This document shows, piece by piece, positions 9,920-17,988 of a DNA stretch of 64,000 nucleotides (positions are counted from its first letter, which is position 1; each line of letters starts with the position of its first letter). Under the pieces are notes generated by a model, which was given only the letters and a program-made list of their open reading frames with translations, did no database searches and was not told where the DNA came from. A program made the translations under genes and the position numbers. This stretch comes from Thermoguttaceae bacterium (GTDB lineage: Bacteria > Planctomycetota > Planctomycetia > Pirellulales > Thermoguttaceae): assembly GCA_029975295.1 (NCBI GenBank), contig JARKPK010000008.1, forward strand, positions 26,943 to 90,942. The letters are read 5' to 3'.

Positions 9920-10486
9920 TCAGAGAACGAAAGCTCGGTGCAGCTCGTCGAGCACGGCTTGTTCCTGGGCCGATATCTTCTTCCCCAGGCCGAGGAAACC
10001 GCCCGAGGCTTCGGCTACGCGCTCGGCATGACTGACCACGAACGACTCCAGCCGTTGCCGTTCTTCGGGAGAGAGCTGTGTGCAAAGCGCGGTGATGTAG
10101 TGCTTCCAAGCGTCGAGCAACTCGCGCCCGGGACGCCGGCTCAGCCAGTGGTCGAGCAGTTCGCGGAGTTCTTCGCGACTGGTAATGCCGACCGTTTCGG
10201 CGGCGGCGAGAATCGCCTTCTTCTCGCGCGGCTCCATTTTTCGGTCGGCCCAGGCCACGCAGATCAACGGCACAAGCTCCATGGCGGCCAGGGTCTCCGG
10301 ACCGATGTTCAATTCGACCAACCGATCGAGCACCGCTTCATCGGCAATGCCTGAGATTTCGGCCAGTTGCGCCTTCTTGGACTGGCGATCGAGACGAGCC
10401 CGCAACTGGTTGAGCAGCTTCTGGTCTTGTTCGTGAAAGAACGCGTCAATCAGGGCGGCTTGATCGGGAATGAATCCCCCGGACAT
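9920..10486 (-). CDS. TerB-like (tellurite-resistance fold) protein
   Basis: 188 aa, mostly helical. The start ATG at 10486 has AGGA seven bases upstream. The central part, VPLICVAWADRKMEPREKK followed by ILAAAETVGI, resembles the TerB/DjlA-type helical domain, whose usual features are an acidic D-G-x-x-xx-E turn followed by an Ala-rich helix. A Gly-rich GGFLGLGKKIS segment lies near the C-terminus. No signal peptide or membrane helix is visible. The role is unknown: TerB domains occur in metal-binding and stress proteins, but here there are no other ter genes. It converges with the DUF58 gene, with 147 nt between their stops. Confidence 0.6.
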   Translation of the reverse strand: MSGGFIPDQAALIDAFFHEQDQKLLNQLRARLDRQSKKAQLAEISGIADEAVLDRLVELNIGPETLAAMELVPLICVAWADRKMEPREKKAILAAAETVGITSREELRELLDHWLSRRPGRELLDAWKHYITALCTQLSPEERQRLESFVVSHAERVAEASGGFLGLGKKISAQEQAVLDELHRAFVL

Positions 10487-10708
10487 GTCTGATCCTTTCC
10501 AACGTCGGACATCAGGCGATACGGTTAATCATGCACGGCCTTGGCGTTCACAAACGGCCGGTGGGCAAGTGCCAACGAGTTATTCGCGTCTGGTGCGTCG
10601 GTCGGATTCGCAACCATCGGCAGGCCGACGAACGGCCTTCTCCCAGGCATCGAAACGATACGCGGTATCCACCGGGACGCCTGCCGCAGCCGCGATGCGT
10701 CCAAAGCA

Positions 10709-11542
10709 TCAGCCCGCTGCCGCCATGCCGGCGAGCACGCCGACGACGAGCTTCCTTAGCTTCGGTTCCGCTTCGGCCGCCACGGCCAAAATATGTTCCA
10801 AGGCCGTTGGTTGCAAGGCGTCGGGCAGGCACATATCGGTGACAACCGAGAGCCCCAGCACGCGCATGCCCGCATGCACCGCCACGATCACTTCCGGAAC
10901 GGTGGACATGCCGACCGCGTCGGCTCCGATCGCTCGCAAGAACCGGTACTCGGCGCGGGTTTCGAGATTCGGGCCGGTAACGGCGACATAAACGCCTTTG
11001 TGGGCGACAATATCTTCTCGCCGCGCGACCGCCAGCGCCGCGGCAATCAGGCCGTGGTCGTACGGGGCCGACATGTCGGGAAACCGTGGCCCGAGCTTCT
11101 CGTCGTTCGGCCCGACCAGCGGGTTGCCGTGCATCAGGTTGATGTGATCCTCGATCACCATGATGTCGCCGGTCGCGTACTGCGGGTTCATTCCGCCGGA
11201 GGCGTTCGAAACGATGAGAATCTCCGCGCCCAGCGCCCGCATCACTCGCACCGGGAAGGTGATCTGCTTCTGGCTATAGCCTTCGTAGGCGTGAAACCGA
11301 CCTTCCATGGCCGCCACCGCCACCCCCGCCAACCGGCCGCAAACCAACCGGCCGGCATGGCTGTGGGTGGTTGTCTGCGGAAAGTGGGGAATCGACTCAT
11401 ACGAGATCGACGCCTCTGTTTCAATCAATTCGGCAACGCTGCCCAATCCCGTGCCCAAGATCAGCCCGACGCGCGGGCGCCCGTTCCATTGGCGACGGAT
11501 CGCGGCGGTCGCCTCGTCGATTTGTTCCAACAATGCCTTCAT
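10709..11542 (-). CDS. punA: Purine nucleoside phosphorylase
   Basis: 277 aa, normal for the trimeric PNP family (inosine/guanosine phosphorolysis to base plus ribose-1-phosphate; purine salvage, cytoplasmic). Motifs include the phosphate-binding [12 protein letters not shown] near residue 28, the HSHAG segment, [26 protein letters not shown] near 120, and [15 protein letters not shown] followed by [10 protein letters not shown] near 190-220. The start at 11542 lies nine bases after the stop of the acidic protein gene, so it is probably coupled to it. A recognisable Shine-Dalgarno is weak, which fits translational coupling. The downstream 222 nt up to the TerB-like gene shows nothing notable. 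Confidence 0.95.
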   Translation of the reverse strand: MKALLEQIDEATAAIRRQWNGRPRVGLILGTGLGSVAELIETEASISYESIPHFPQTTTHSHAGRLVCGRLAGVAVAAMEGRFHAYEGYSQKQITFPVRVMRALGAEILIVSNASGGMNPQYATGDIMVIEDHINLMHGNPLVGPNDEKLGPRFPDMSAPYDHGLIAAALAVARREDIVAHKGVYVAVTGPNLETRAEYRFLRAIGADAVGMSTVPEVIVAVHAGMRVLGLSVVTDMCLPDALQPTALEHILAVAAEAEPKLRKLVVGVLAGMAAAG

Positions 11543-11551
11543 GGCTGTTCG

Positions 11552-11908
11552 CTACTCTTCGTCTTCCGGAATCTCTTCATCGTCGTCGTCGCCCGGCGAC
11601 TCCTCGTCGTCGTCCAAGTCTTCGGCTTCGTCGTCGTCGAAGACCACTTCGCCCGGAGGCACGTCGTCGAGTTCGCCTTCGTCCAGATCATCATCGTCCA
11701 AGTTCAAATCATTGTATTCGTCTTCGAGGTCTTCCTCGAAGTCGTCGTCGAAATCATCGTCGAAATCATCTTCTTCGAACTCGGCGAAGTCATCGTCTTG
11801 GCCGCTGGCCGTCGGAGGAATCGCCCCGAACCGCCGCCGCAGCCGATCTTCGTCGAATCGCGGAACCGAAGTCTCGCTCCGTCCCCAGCCCGAAATGTCC
11901 TTGGCCAT
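11552..11908 (-). CDS. Highly acidic low-complexity protein
   Basis: 118 aa from ATG 11908, which has GGAGGC six bases upstream; the ATG at 11929 in the same frame has no such site. The first 30 residues are ordinary (MAKDISGWGRSETSVPRFDEDRLRRRFG). The remainder is dominated by Asp and Glu in runs such as FDDDFDDDFEEDLEDE and ends EEIPEDEE. No motif identifies a function; a disordered acidic tail could bind basic proteins, cations or nucleic-acid-binding partners. It is the first gene of a two-gene unit with the purine nucleoside phosphorylase (9 nt gap). Confidence 0.7.
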   Translation of the reverse strand: MAKDISGWGRSETSVPRFDEDRLRRRFGAIPPTASGQDDDFAEFEEDDFDDDFDDDFEEDLEDEYNDLNLDDDDLDEGELDDVPPGEVVFDDDEAEDLDDDEESPGDDDDEEIPEDEE

Positions 11909-12226
11909 TGTCGCGCCTCCACCGACCATGCTCCGAAGCCTGATGAGTTCCTACCAGACTAACGTGCAATGCTTCGGCGTGCAACCGCCGACTCCCCGAC
12001 CCGATGCGCGAATTGCCGCTTCGTGCCAAATTTTCGCTTGACCGGCTTGCCGGTGGCACTTCGGACAATGCGAGGTGCATGTTACGATCAAATGGACTGC
12101 CGCCGGCCGCCCGCAACCCGGGCCCGCCCCGCGCTTGCCTCGCGGCCGGTTTTTTCCGATCGCCGCAGTTGGCGGTTGTGAGATCCGATCGAAGCACGAT
12201 GGTGTTGAACGATCCCCGTACGGAAC
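11909..12226 (+). other. Divergent intergenic region, acidic-protein gene / Nudix gene
   Basis: 318 nt between two divergent genes. It should hold both promoters, but I cannot place a convincing -35/-10 pair for either. The only strong structure is the hairpin with a T run described separately at 12103-12155. Confidence 0.5.
12103..12155 (+). terminator. Terminator-like hairpin with T6, no upstream gene
   Basis: CCGGCCGC at 12103-12110 pairs with GCGGCCGG at 12142-12149, followed immediately by six T at 12150-12155. The 31-nt loop is itself GC-rich. The structure is oriented for + strand transcription but no + strand gene precedes it. It may end a short RNA, attenuate the Nudix transcript, or be chance in GC-rich DNA. 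Confidence 0.35.
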
Positions 12227-12700
12227 GTGCGCCGGCGCTTGGAGGATGCCACGGTGTGTTTTTCCAAAACCCGCCCCGACGACAGGCCTCCGCACGATCC
12301 CGGTCGGCGAGGCGTGGTCGCGGTCATTTTGCGCGGTGAAACAATGCTGGTGATCCGTCGGTCGTCTCGGGTGCGCGCGCCGCGGACAATCTGTTTTCCC
12401 GGCGGCGGTATTCGGGACGGTGAAGACGAGCCGGCGGCGCTGGTCCGCGAGTGCCGCGAGGAGATCGGCGTCGAGGTCCGCTTGATTCGCCGACTTTGGG
12501 AGTGCGAAACGGCTTGGGGGGTTCGGCTCGGTTGGTGGCTGGCCGAGATTGATGCCGAGGCTGTGCCCACGGCCGACCCGGCCGAGGTCGAAGAGATCCT
12601 TTGGCTGCGTCCCGACGAAATGGCCTCGCATCCCGACTGCCTGGTGAGCAACCGGGTGTTCCTGGCGATGATCGGCGAGGGGAAGATTTCGCTCGTATGA
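12227..12700 (+). CDS. Nudix hydrolase
   Basis: 157 aa from GTG 12227; the true start could be slightly downstream because the first 25 residues are not family-like. The Nudix box is intact: GGGIRDGEDEPAALV then RECREEIGV, matching G-x5-E-x7-R-E-U-x-E-E-x-G-U, at about residues 60-82. The fold starts at RRGVVAVILRGETMLVIRRS. Family members hydrolyse nucleoside diphosphates linked to other groups with Mg2+; the substrate cannot be told. It is a single gene, diverging from the acidic-protein gene and converging with the glycosyltransferase. Confidence 0.85.
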   Translation: MRRRLEDATVCFSKTRPDDRPPHDPGRRGVVAVILRGETMLVIRRSSRVRAPRTICFPGGGIRDGEDEPAALVRECREEIGVEVRLIRRLWECETAWGVRLGWWLAEIDAEAVPTADPAEVEEILWLRPDEMASHPDCLVSNRVFLAMIGEGKISLV

Positions 12701-12768
12701 ACGCGGCTTGTTGAAGCAGGCGATCCGCCGGACGTGATGTAACGCGATCGCGCAAACGGCGCGTAAGC

Positions 12769-14127
12769 CTAGCTTGTTGATCGAGGCGAGCCGGCGGCGC
12801 GGCCTTGGTGCAGAACCCGCTGATACCAAGCAACCGTTCGGGCTGCCCAAGCCGAGAGCGTGTGGTGGCGCAGCATCCAATCTCGAGCCGCTCGGCCGCA
12901 ATCTTGCCGCTGGCGGGAATGGGTCATTAGCCATTCGAGGCGGTCTGCCAAGCCGCGGGGGTCGCCCGGAGGGAAGAGCAGGCCGCCACTGCTGGCCTCG
13001 ACCATTTCCACAAACGCCCCATGGGCGGGCAGCACGGCGGGAACGCCGGCAGCCCAGGCCTCGAACACCGGAAGGCCTTTGCTCTCCGGAATAGCCGAGG
13101 GAAGGCAGAAGACATCGAGATTCCGCAGGAACGCGATCTTGCCGGGCAGGTCGAGTTCCCCGCGATGAACGAAGCTTGCGGCGATGCCCAGTTGTTCCAC
13201 CTGTTCGCGGCATTTCTTCCAGTAGGCGCGTTCGGCCGGCCCGAGATAGCCCGCGCACTCGATCCGCCAATCGGCAGGGGCGTTTCGGGGCGCGCACTTG
13301 CGGAGCAGGGCGGCCGCTTCGATAAGCGTGTGCAACCCTTTTTCCGCGCAGATGCGAGCGAGGAATCCAATCTTCAAGCCGCGCCGAGGCGATTCGCCGC
13401 CCCGGTCGTCGCTCGGACCGGCCGATGACGGCGGTGCAAACTCGTCGACGGAGACACCCGGCGGAACGATCTCGATGCGACCGCGCGCCACGCCGATTTC
13501 GCTTGCGAAGAAGTCGGCGTAGTAACGGTTCATCGCGGCCAAGCCATCGCAATCGCGGCAGCGCGAGCGGAGCAAGTCTTTTGTCCGGCTTTGATACGGC
13601 TCGGGCAAGCGCCTCCAGAAAACATCTTCGCCGGAGAGCGACGCGACCACCGGGACGCCGAGTTGCGACTTCAGGTGCGGCGCCAGGCCGAGCAGCAGGG
13701 CGTTGTTCAGATGGATCAGATCGGGGCGCGCCTCTGCGTGAATCCAACTCAACGCGTCGCCGAGCAAGCGATGATCGGAAGCAAAACGGCCTTCGAGCAT
13801 CGCCACGCACATAGGCCCAAGCGACTCGGGCTTTGTGGTTTCGCCTCGTTTACCGGCCCATGCGAGAACCGCGGGATGATCGAGCCAGCGCCGGATGAAG
13901 CCGGGCAAGCGGATGCGTGGAAACCGCAAAGCAAGATAGAGGTTCACGCCGCCCAAGGCGATTCGCGGTTCGCTCTGATTCGGTTCATCGGTTCGCAACG
14001 GGGAATACAGCGGCAAGAGCAATGCCTCGACTCCGTGCTCGCGCAACGCGCGAACCAGCGCATTGCCGCTGATGCAGCTTCCGCAATACATGCCGCCGGC
14101 TCCAGCGATCAGATGCAACACGCGCAT
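12769..14127 (-). CDS. GT4-family glycosyltransferase near hopanoid genes
   Basis: 452 aa. ATG 14127 is chosen because the protein then begins MRVLHLIAGAGGMYCGSC, the usual first beta strand and Gly-rich loop; the frame is open a further 127 codons upstream but without family character. GT-B features: DLIHLNNALLLGLAPHL, the linker GLKIGFLARICAEKGLHTLIEA, and the donor-site region FCLPSAIPESKGLPVFEAWAAG with the E-x7-E type acidic pair. The donor is probably a nucleotide-sugar. It lies downstream of shc and hpnH on the same strand, which suggests but does not prove a role in glycosylating a hopanoid or another envelope lipid. There is a 365-nt gap to hpnH. Confidence 0.88.
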   Translation of the reverse strand: MRVLHLIAGAGGMYCGSCISGNALVRALREHGVEALLLPLYSPLRTDEPNQSEPRIALGGVNLYLALRFPRIRLPGFIRRWLDHPAVLAWAGKRGETTKPESLGPMCVAMLEGRFASDHRLLGDALSWIHAEARPDLIHLNNALLLGLAPHLKSQLGVPVVASLSGEDVFWRRLPEPYQSRTKDLLRSRCRDCDGLAAMNRYYADFFASEIGVARGRIEIVPPGVSVDEFAPPSSAGPSDDRGGESPRRGLKIGFLARICAEKGLHTLIEAAALLRKCAPRNAPADWRIECAGYLGPAERAYWKKCREQVEQLGIAASFVHRGELDLPGKIAFLRNLDVFCLPSAIPESKGLPVFEAWAAGVPAVLPAHGAFVEMVEASSGGLLFPPGDPRGLADRLEWLMTHSRQRQDCGRAARDWMLRHHTLSAWAARTVAWYQRVLHQGRAAGSPRSTS

Positions 14128-14492
14128 GGATGCGAATTTGCCGGTTTTCAAGTGAAATTGTCTGCGTTGGCGAAGGCCCGCGCCATGCACTGGCAGCCGA
14201 TTGCGCCCCTTTGATGATGAACAACCAACTGATCGCTGGCAACAGCCGGCGGCCTGTTGCGGCAGGTTTCCGGCAGGCAGCGCGTGTTTGACGAAGAGGC
14301 CGTCGCGGCAGAACGCGGCCAGCCGGAGCGAGGTGATCATCGGCCGCTGCGCGCCGCGGCTCTGCCTCGCCATGGTCCTTTCATCGGCTCGCCGGTCCGG
14401 TGATTTTCGGCAAGCAAGACGAGCAAGCCCTCCTCGCTGTTGGTCGCAAAGGCGCCGCACAGTCCGACGGAAACGGCCAAAACCGCATGGGG
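14128..14492 (-). other. Intergenic region, hpnH / glycosyltransferase
   Basis: 365 nt. The glycosyltransferase frame stays open through it without stops, but no start codon with a Shine-Dalgarno and no family-like residues are seen there. I see no terminator, RNA gene or repeat. The length suggests the glycosyltransferase may have its own promoter. Confidence 0.4.
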
Positions 14493-15512
14493 TTAGGTGA
14501 GCTGCCACGCGGCCAGGGCCAGCACGTCACGCCAACGCCGGCCCGCGCTAAGCACCGCGGCGGGTTCGAAGCCGCAATGAGTCATGCAATCGTCGCACCG
14601 AGGATCGGCCCCGGGCCCGTAGGCCGACCACGATGTTTGTTCGAGCAGATCAGCGTAGGTCGGGTAGTGCTGATCGGCGATCAGATAACACGGTCCGCGC
14701 CAGCCGCGTATGTTGAAGGTGGGGTTGGCCCAGGCCGCGCAGCTCAGCTCACGTTTTCCGCAAAGGAAATCGAGGTAGAGCGGCGATGCGAAAAGACGAT
14801 AGCCGCTCAATCGCTTGCGCGCGGCCGAAAACTTGGCAATGATCTCTTCGCGGTCGAGAAAGATCGCGGCGTCGTTCGTCGTCGGCTGCCGGGCCACCGA
14901 TGCGTAGCTGTAGGCCGGCGAGATCATCATGCCGTCGACGCCGAGAGAACGGAGGTACTCGAAAAGAACGGCAATCTCGTCCATGTCGGTTTCGCGGTAG
15001 ATCGTCGTGTTGGTGCAGACGAAGCGTCCTTGCGCTTTGGCAGCGCGGATGCCCTCAATCGCCGCGGCAAAAACGCCCGACCGGCCGCAGGCGGAATCGT
15101 GCGTGTGCTCCATCCCGTCGAGGTGGACGTTGATGAACAACCGCCGCGTGCGAGGTAATTCGGGCAATCGCCGTTCGAGCAGAGTGCCGTTGGTGCAAAG
15201 GTAGATGTGCCGGCCGCGATCGACCAACTCGGAAATCAATTCGGGCAGCGGTTGATAGAGCAGGGGCTCGCCGCCGCAAACGCTGACCACCGGCGCCGGA
15301 CACTGGTTGGCCGCGTCCAAGCATTGCTCGACGGTCAGCCGCCGGCTGACGGAATCGGCATACTCTCGAATCCGGCCGCAGCCCGTGCATCGCAGATTGC
15401 AGGCGTGAAGCGGCTCGAGCATCAACACCAACGGAAACCGCTGATCGCCGGCCCATCTGCGTTGGAGCAAGTAGCGGGTCATCGATCGAGTGAGCGACAG
15501 CGGGAATCGCAT
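14493..15512 (-). CDS. hpnH: Hopanoid biosynthesis radical SAM protein HpnH
   Basis: 339 aa, normal for HpnH. The start at 15512 has GGAG six bases upstream and gives MRFPLSLTRSMTRYLLQRR. The radical SAM 4Fe-4S motif is CNLRCTGC with Cys at 38, 42 and 45, preceded by PLVLMLEPLHA. Further family features are SVCGGEPLLY, YLCTNGTLL and INVHLDGMEHTHD. Near the C-terminus WRGPCYLIADQHYPTYADLL and DPRCDDCMTHCGFEP give extra Cys. HpnH joins adenosine to diploptene/hopene to make adenosylhopane, the first step of side-chain extension to C35 hopanoids. It follows shc after 58 nt on the same strand, an expected operon. Confidence 0.93.
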   Translation of the reverse strand: MRFPLSLTRSMTRYLLQRRWAGDQRFPLVLMLEPLHACNLRCTGCGRIREYADSVSRRLTVEQCLDAANQCPAPVVSVCGGEPLLYQPLPELISELVDRGRHIYLCTNGTLLERRLPELPRTRRLFINVHLDGMEHTHDSACGRSGVFAAAIEGIRAAKAQGRFVCTNTTIYRETDMDEIAVLFEYLRSLGVDGMMISPAYSYASVARQPTTNDAAIFLDREEIIAKFSAARKRLSGYRLFASPLYLDFLCGKRELSCAAWANPTFNIRGWRGPCYLIADQHYPTYADLLEQTSWSAYGPGADPRCDDCMTHCGFEPAAVLSAGRRWRDVLALAAWQLT

Positions 15513-15570
15513 GGCAATCTCCAACGCGCACAGAAGACGAAGCGGCCGGGCCGCGGCAGGCGGCATGCCG

Positions 15571-17649
15571 TCATGGGTTTCCCGGGACTGCCGTCGCCCA
15601 TTGACTGAGCGCCAGCAAGGGGAAGTAGATCCGGTAGTAGTGATAGCGGAGGTAGAACACCCTGGGGAATCCGGTGCCGGTGAACTCGGGCTCGGCCCAT
15701 GTTCCGTCGGGAAGCTGGGTGGCAACCAGATAGCGAACGCCGCGAACCACGGCCGCATGATCCTCCAGGCCTGCGGCCATCAATCCCAGCAGCGCCCAAG
15801 CGGTTTGCGAGGGCGTTGGGGCGCCTTGCCCGCGAAGATGCGGATGCTCGTAGCTGTCGGGCGATTCGCCCCAGCCGCCGCACGGCTGCTGATGGGCCAA
15901 AAGCCACTGCGCCCCGGCGACAACAGCCGGATCCTCCGTCTCCACCCCGACCGCTTTGAAACCCACCAAAGCCTGCCAAGTGCCGTAAATGTAGTTCACT
16001 CCCCAACGGCCGAACCAGCTTCCGTCCGGCTCTTGGCTGCGTCGCAGATACTCGATGCCGCGAGCCACCGCCGGGTGCGCCCGCGTATGCCCGAGCTTGC
16101 CCAGCGATTCGAGCACTCGGGCGGTCAGGTCGGGCGTGCTTGGGTCGATCATTGCGTTGTGATCGGCAAAGGGCACGTAACAGAGAAACTGGCGATTGTT
16201 GTTGCGATCGAAGGCCCCCCAGCCGCCATCGTCGTTTTGCATGGCCAACATCCACCGCATGCCGCGATCGATCGCTCCGGTGAGCTGCGCCAACAAGACG
16301 CCGTGGTCTTCCCCCGGCTCCGGCTCACGCATCACACGCACTTCGGGCGGCAGCCGCTCCGCTTCTGTAGGCGGCTCGAACTGGGTTTGCAGGGCCATCA
16401 ACACCATGGCCGTGTCGTCGTTGTCGGGATAGAAGTCGTTGTTGTATTCGAAACACCAGCCGCCGGGTTCGGCCGGAACCGTTTCGGACCAATCGCCGGA
16501 ACGGGTTATTTGCCGCTCGACCAGCCAGCGGGCGGCCCGCTGCATTTCGGGGCTTTGCGGCGACGCGCCGGCTGCCGCCAGAGCGCGCACGGCGATGGCC
16601 GTATCCCAAACCGGCGATTTGCACGGCTGGAGGCGTAGGGTGTTCTCCTGATCATCGGCGATCATCAAGTCGCGCAGTTGTTCGTGGTTATAGACAACGG
16701 CCGGATGATCGTCGGAAAAGCCCAGGCATTTCAGCGCCACGATGCTCCAAACGATCGGAGGATAGATCGCTCCGAGCCCGTCGCTGCCTTCGAACCGTTT
16801 GAGCATCCAGTTTGTTGCCGCCTCGATCGCGCGGCGGCGCAACGGCAGCCACTGACGCCGGCGGCAGAACTTCAATGCCTTATCGACGCTGCGGAAGAAG
16901 CGATCCCAACTGAAAACGCCCGTGCCGCCGGGCAGGCCGGGGCAGCGCAACGGCGGCCAGTCGCACGGTTCGCGGAGAAACAACTCGCGGATGCCCAACT
17001 CGGCGGGCAGTTGCCGCGACGGTCGATGGGCCGAGACGATCGACAGCGGCACAATGATCGTTCGCGACCAGGAACTCACCTGATGCAAGCTGACCGGAAA
17101 CCATCGCGGCAAAAGAACTGCCTCCGGCGGCACTTCCGGGCATTGGTCGTACGATATCTGTCCGAGCAAGGCGAGGAAGAAGCGGGTGTAGCTGTTGACC
17201 GCGTCGGCGCCGCCGTGCGCCAGAATGGCCGCGCGCGCCCGCTGCATGTACTCGGCGCTGGGATCGTGGCCGGTCAGTTTCAGCGCAAAGTACGCTTTGA
17301 CGCTGCCGCTGATTTCAACAGCGCCGCCGGGATACATCGCCCAGCCGCCCTCGGGCAACTGGCGGCGACGGATGTACTCGGCCGCCCGTCGCGCGTCGTC
17401 GCTCTCGGCGCAACCGAGAAAGGCCCAAAGCAGGATCGTCTCGCTTTCGAGGATCGTGTCGCCTTCCAGTTCGGCGCACCAACACCCATCGGGCAATTGT
17501 TGGGCCAGCAACCATTGGCGCGTGCGTCCAACCGCGCGGCGGACCGCGGCCGAGAGGCAATGGCGCCCGCGAGAAACCTCTTCCCTCGCCGATGTCGTGG
17601 TCGATTCTTCACCGAGGCCCGAATGGGCGAATGAATCACTGGCCTTCAT
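15571..17649 (-). CDS. shc: Squalene-hopene cyclase
   Basis: 692 aa from ATG 17649, which has an extended AAAGGAGG ten bases upstream. The catalytic DxDD motif is D409-N-D411-D412 followed by TAMVLMAL; this Asp cluster protonates squalene. QW-type repeats are present along the protein, for example DGSWFGRWGVNYIYGTW and QPCGGWGESPDSY in the C-terminal half and GCWCAELEGD near the N-terminus. It cyclises squalene to hopene/hopanol at the inner membrane face. hpnH and a glycosyltransferase follow on the same strand. A rho gene lies upstream with a 339-nt gap, so shc probably has its own promoter. Confidence 0.97.
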   Translation of the reverse strand: MKASDSFAHSGLGEESTTTSAREEVSRGRHCLSAAVRRAVGRTRQWLLAQQLPDGCWCAELEGDTILESETILLWAFLGCAESDDARRAAEYIRRRQLPEGGWAMYPGGAVEISGSVKAYFALKLTGHDPSAEYMQRARAAILAHGGADAVNSYTRFFLALLGQISYDQCPEVPPEAVLLPRWFPVSLHQVSSWSRTIIVPLSIVSAHRPSRQLPAELGIRELFLREPCDWPPLRCPGLPGGTGVFSWDRFFRSVDKALKFCRRRQWLPLRRRAIEAATNWMLKRFEGSDGLGAIYPPIVWSIVALKCLGFSDDHPAVVYNHEQLRDLMIADDQENTLRLQPCKSPVWDTAIAVRALAAAGASPQSPEMQRAARWLVERQITRSGDWSETVPAEPGGWCFEYNNDFYPDNDDTAMVLMALQTQFEPPTEAERLPPEVRVMREPEPGEDHGVLLAQLTGAIDRGMRWMLAMQNDDGGWGAFDRNNNRQFLCYVPFADHNAMIDPSTPDLTARVLESLGKLGHTRAHPAVARGIEYLRRSQEPDGSWFGRWGVNYIYGTWQALVGFKAVGVETEDPAVVAGAQWLLAHQQPCGGWGESPDSYEHPHLRGQGAPTPSQTAWALLGLMAAGLEDHAAVVRGVRYLVATQLPDGTWAEPEFTGTGFPRVFYLRYHYYRIYFPLLALSQWATAVPGNP

Positions 17650-17988
17650 CAGATGCGTGCCTCCTTTGCACGAGGGCGGACGTCGTGTCCGGCCGATTCC
17701 GTCGGGCGGCAAGCAATAGCTTAGGGCAAGTTTCGTCAGCCGACAAGAGCAGTCGGCCGGGCCCAAAAACGTCTTGCCAACCCGTAAACCGCCGGGCCTG
17801 TTGCGTTCTGGTCTTACGGTCGGCGCGCAGCCTCGCTTAGGTGAATCGCGCGAAGCAGGGACCGTCGTGGCCGAGCGGAGCGAGCGACGATCGCGTCGGC
17901 TCTCGCACGGCGTGCCCCGACGAAGCGGAGGAGCGGAGCAATGCCGCCGGCTTGCGGGCGGCGCAGGTCGTCCCTGGCGACGCCTACA
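17650..17988 (-). other. Intergenic region, rho / shc
   Basis: 339 nt upstream of shc and downstream of rho. It contains the strong shc ribosome binding site and a small perfect hairpin, GCCGAC at 17739-17744 with GTCGGC at 17752-17757. That hairpin has no T run on the - strand, so I do not call it a terminator. No convincing promoter pair was found. GC-rich imperfect repeats lie around 17865-17960. Confidence 0.4.

Noticed and set aside
10793..11962. 389-codon + strand frame opposite the phosphorylase and acidic genes
   Set aside because: The Val/Phe-rich C-terminal part is just the complement of Asp/Glu codon runs; the - strand genes have clear motifs.
11951..13810. 619-codon open frame on the - strand across the Nudix gene and the glycosyltransferase 3' half
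   Set aside because: It crosses two recognisable genes in other frames and translates to Arg/Pro-rich sequence without motifs.
17739..17757. GCCGAC/GTCGGC hairpin as terminator of rho
   Set aside because: It lacks a following T run on the - strand and lies 230 nt from the rho stop.
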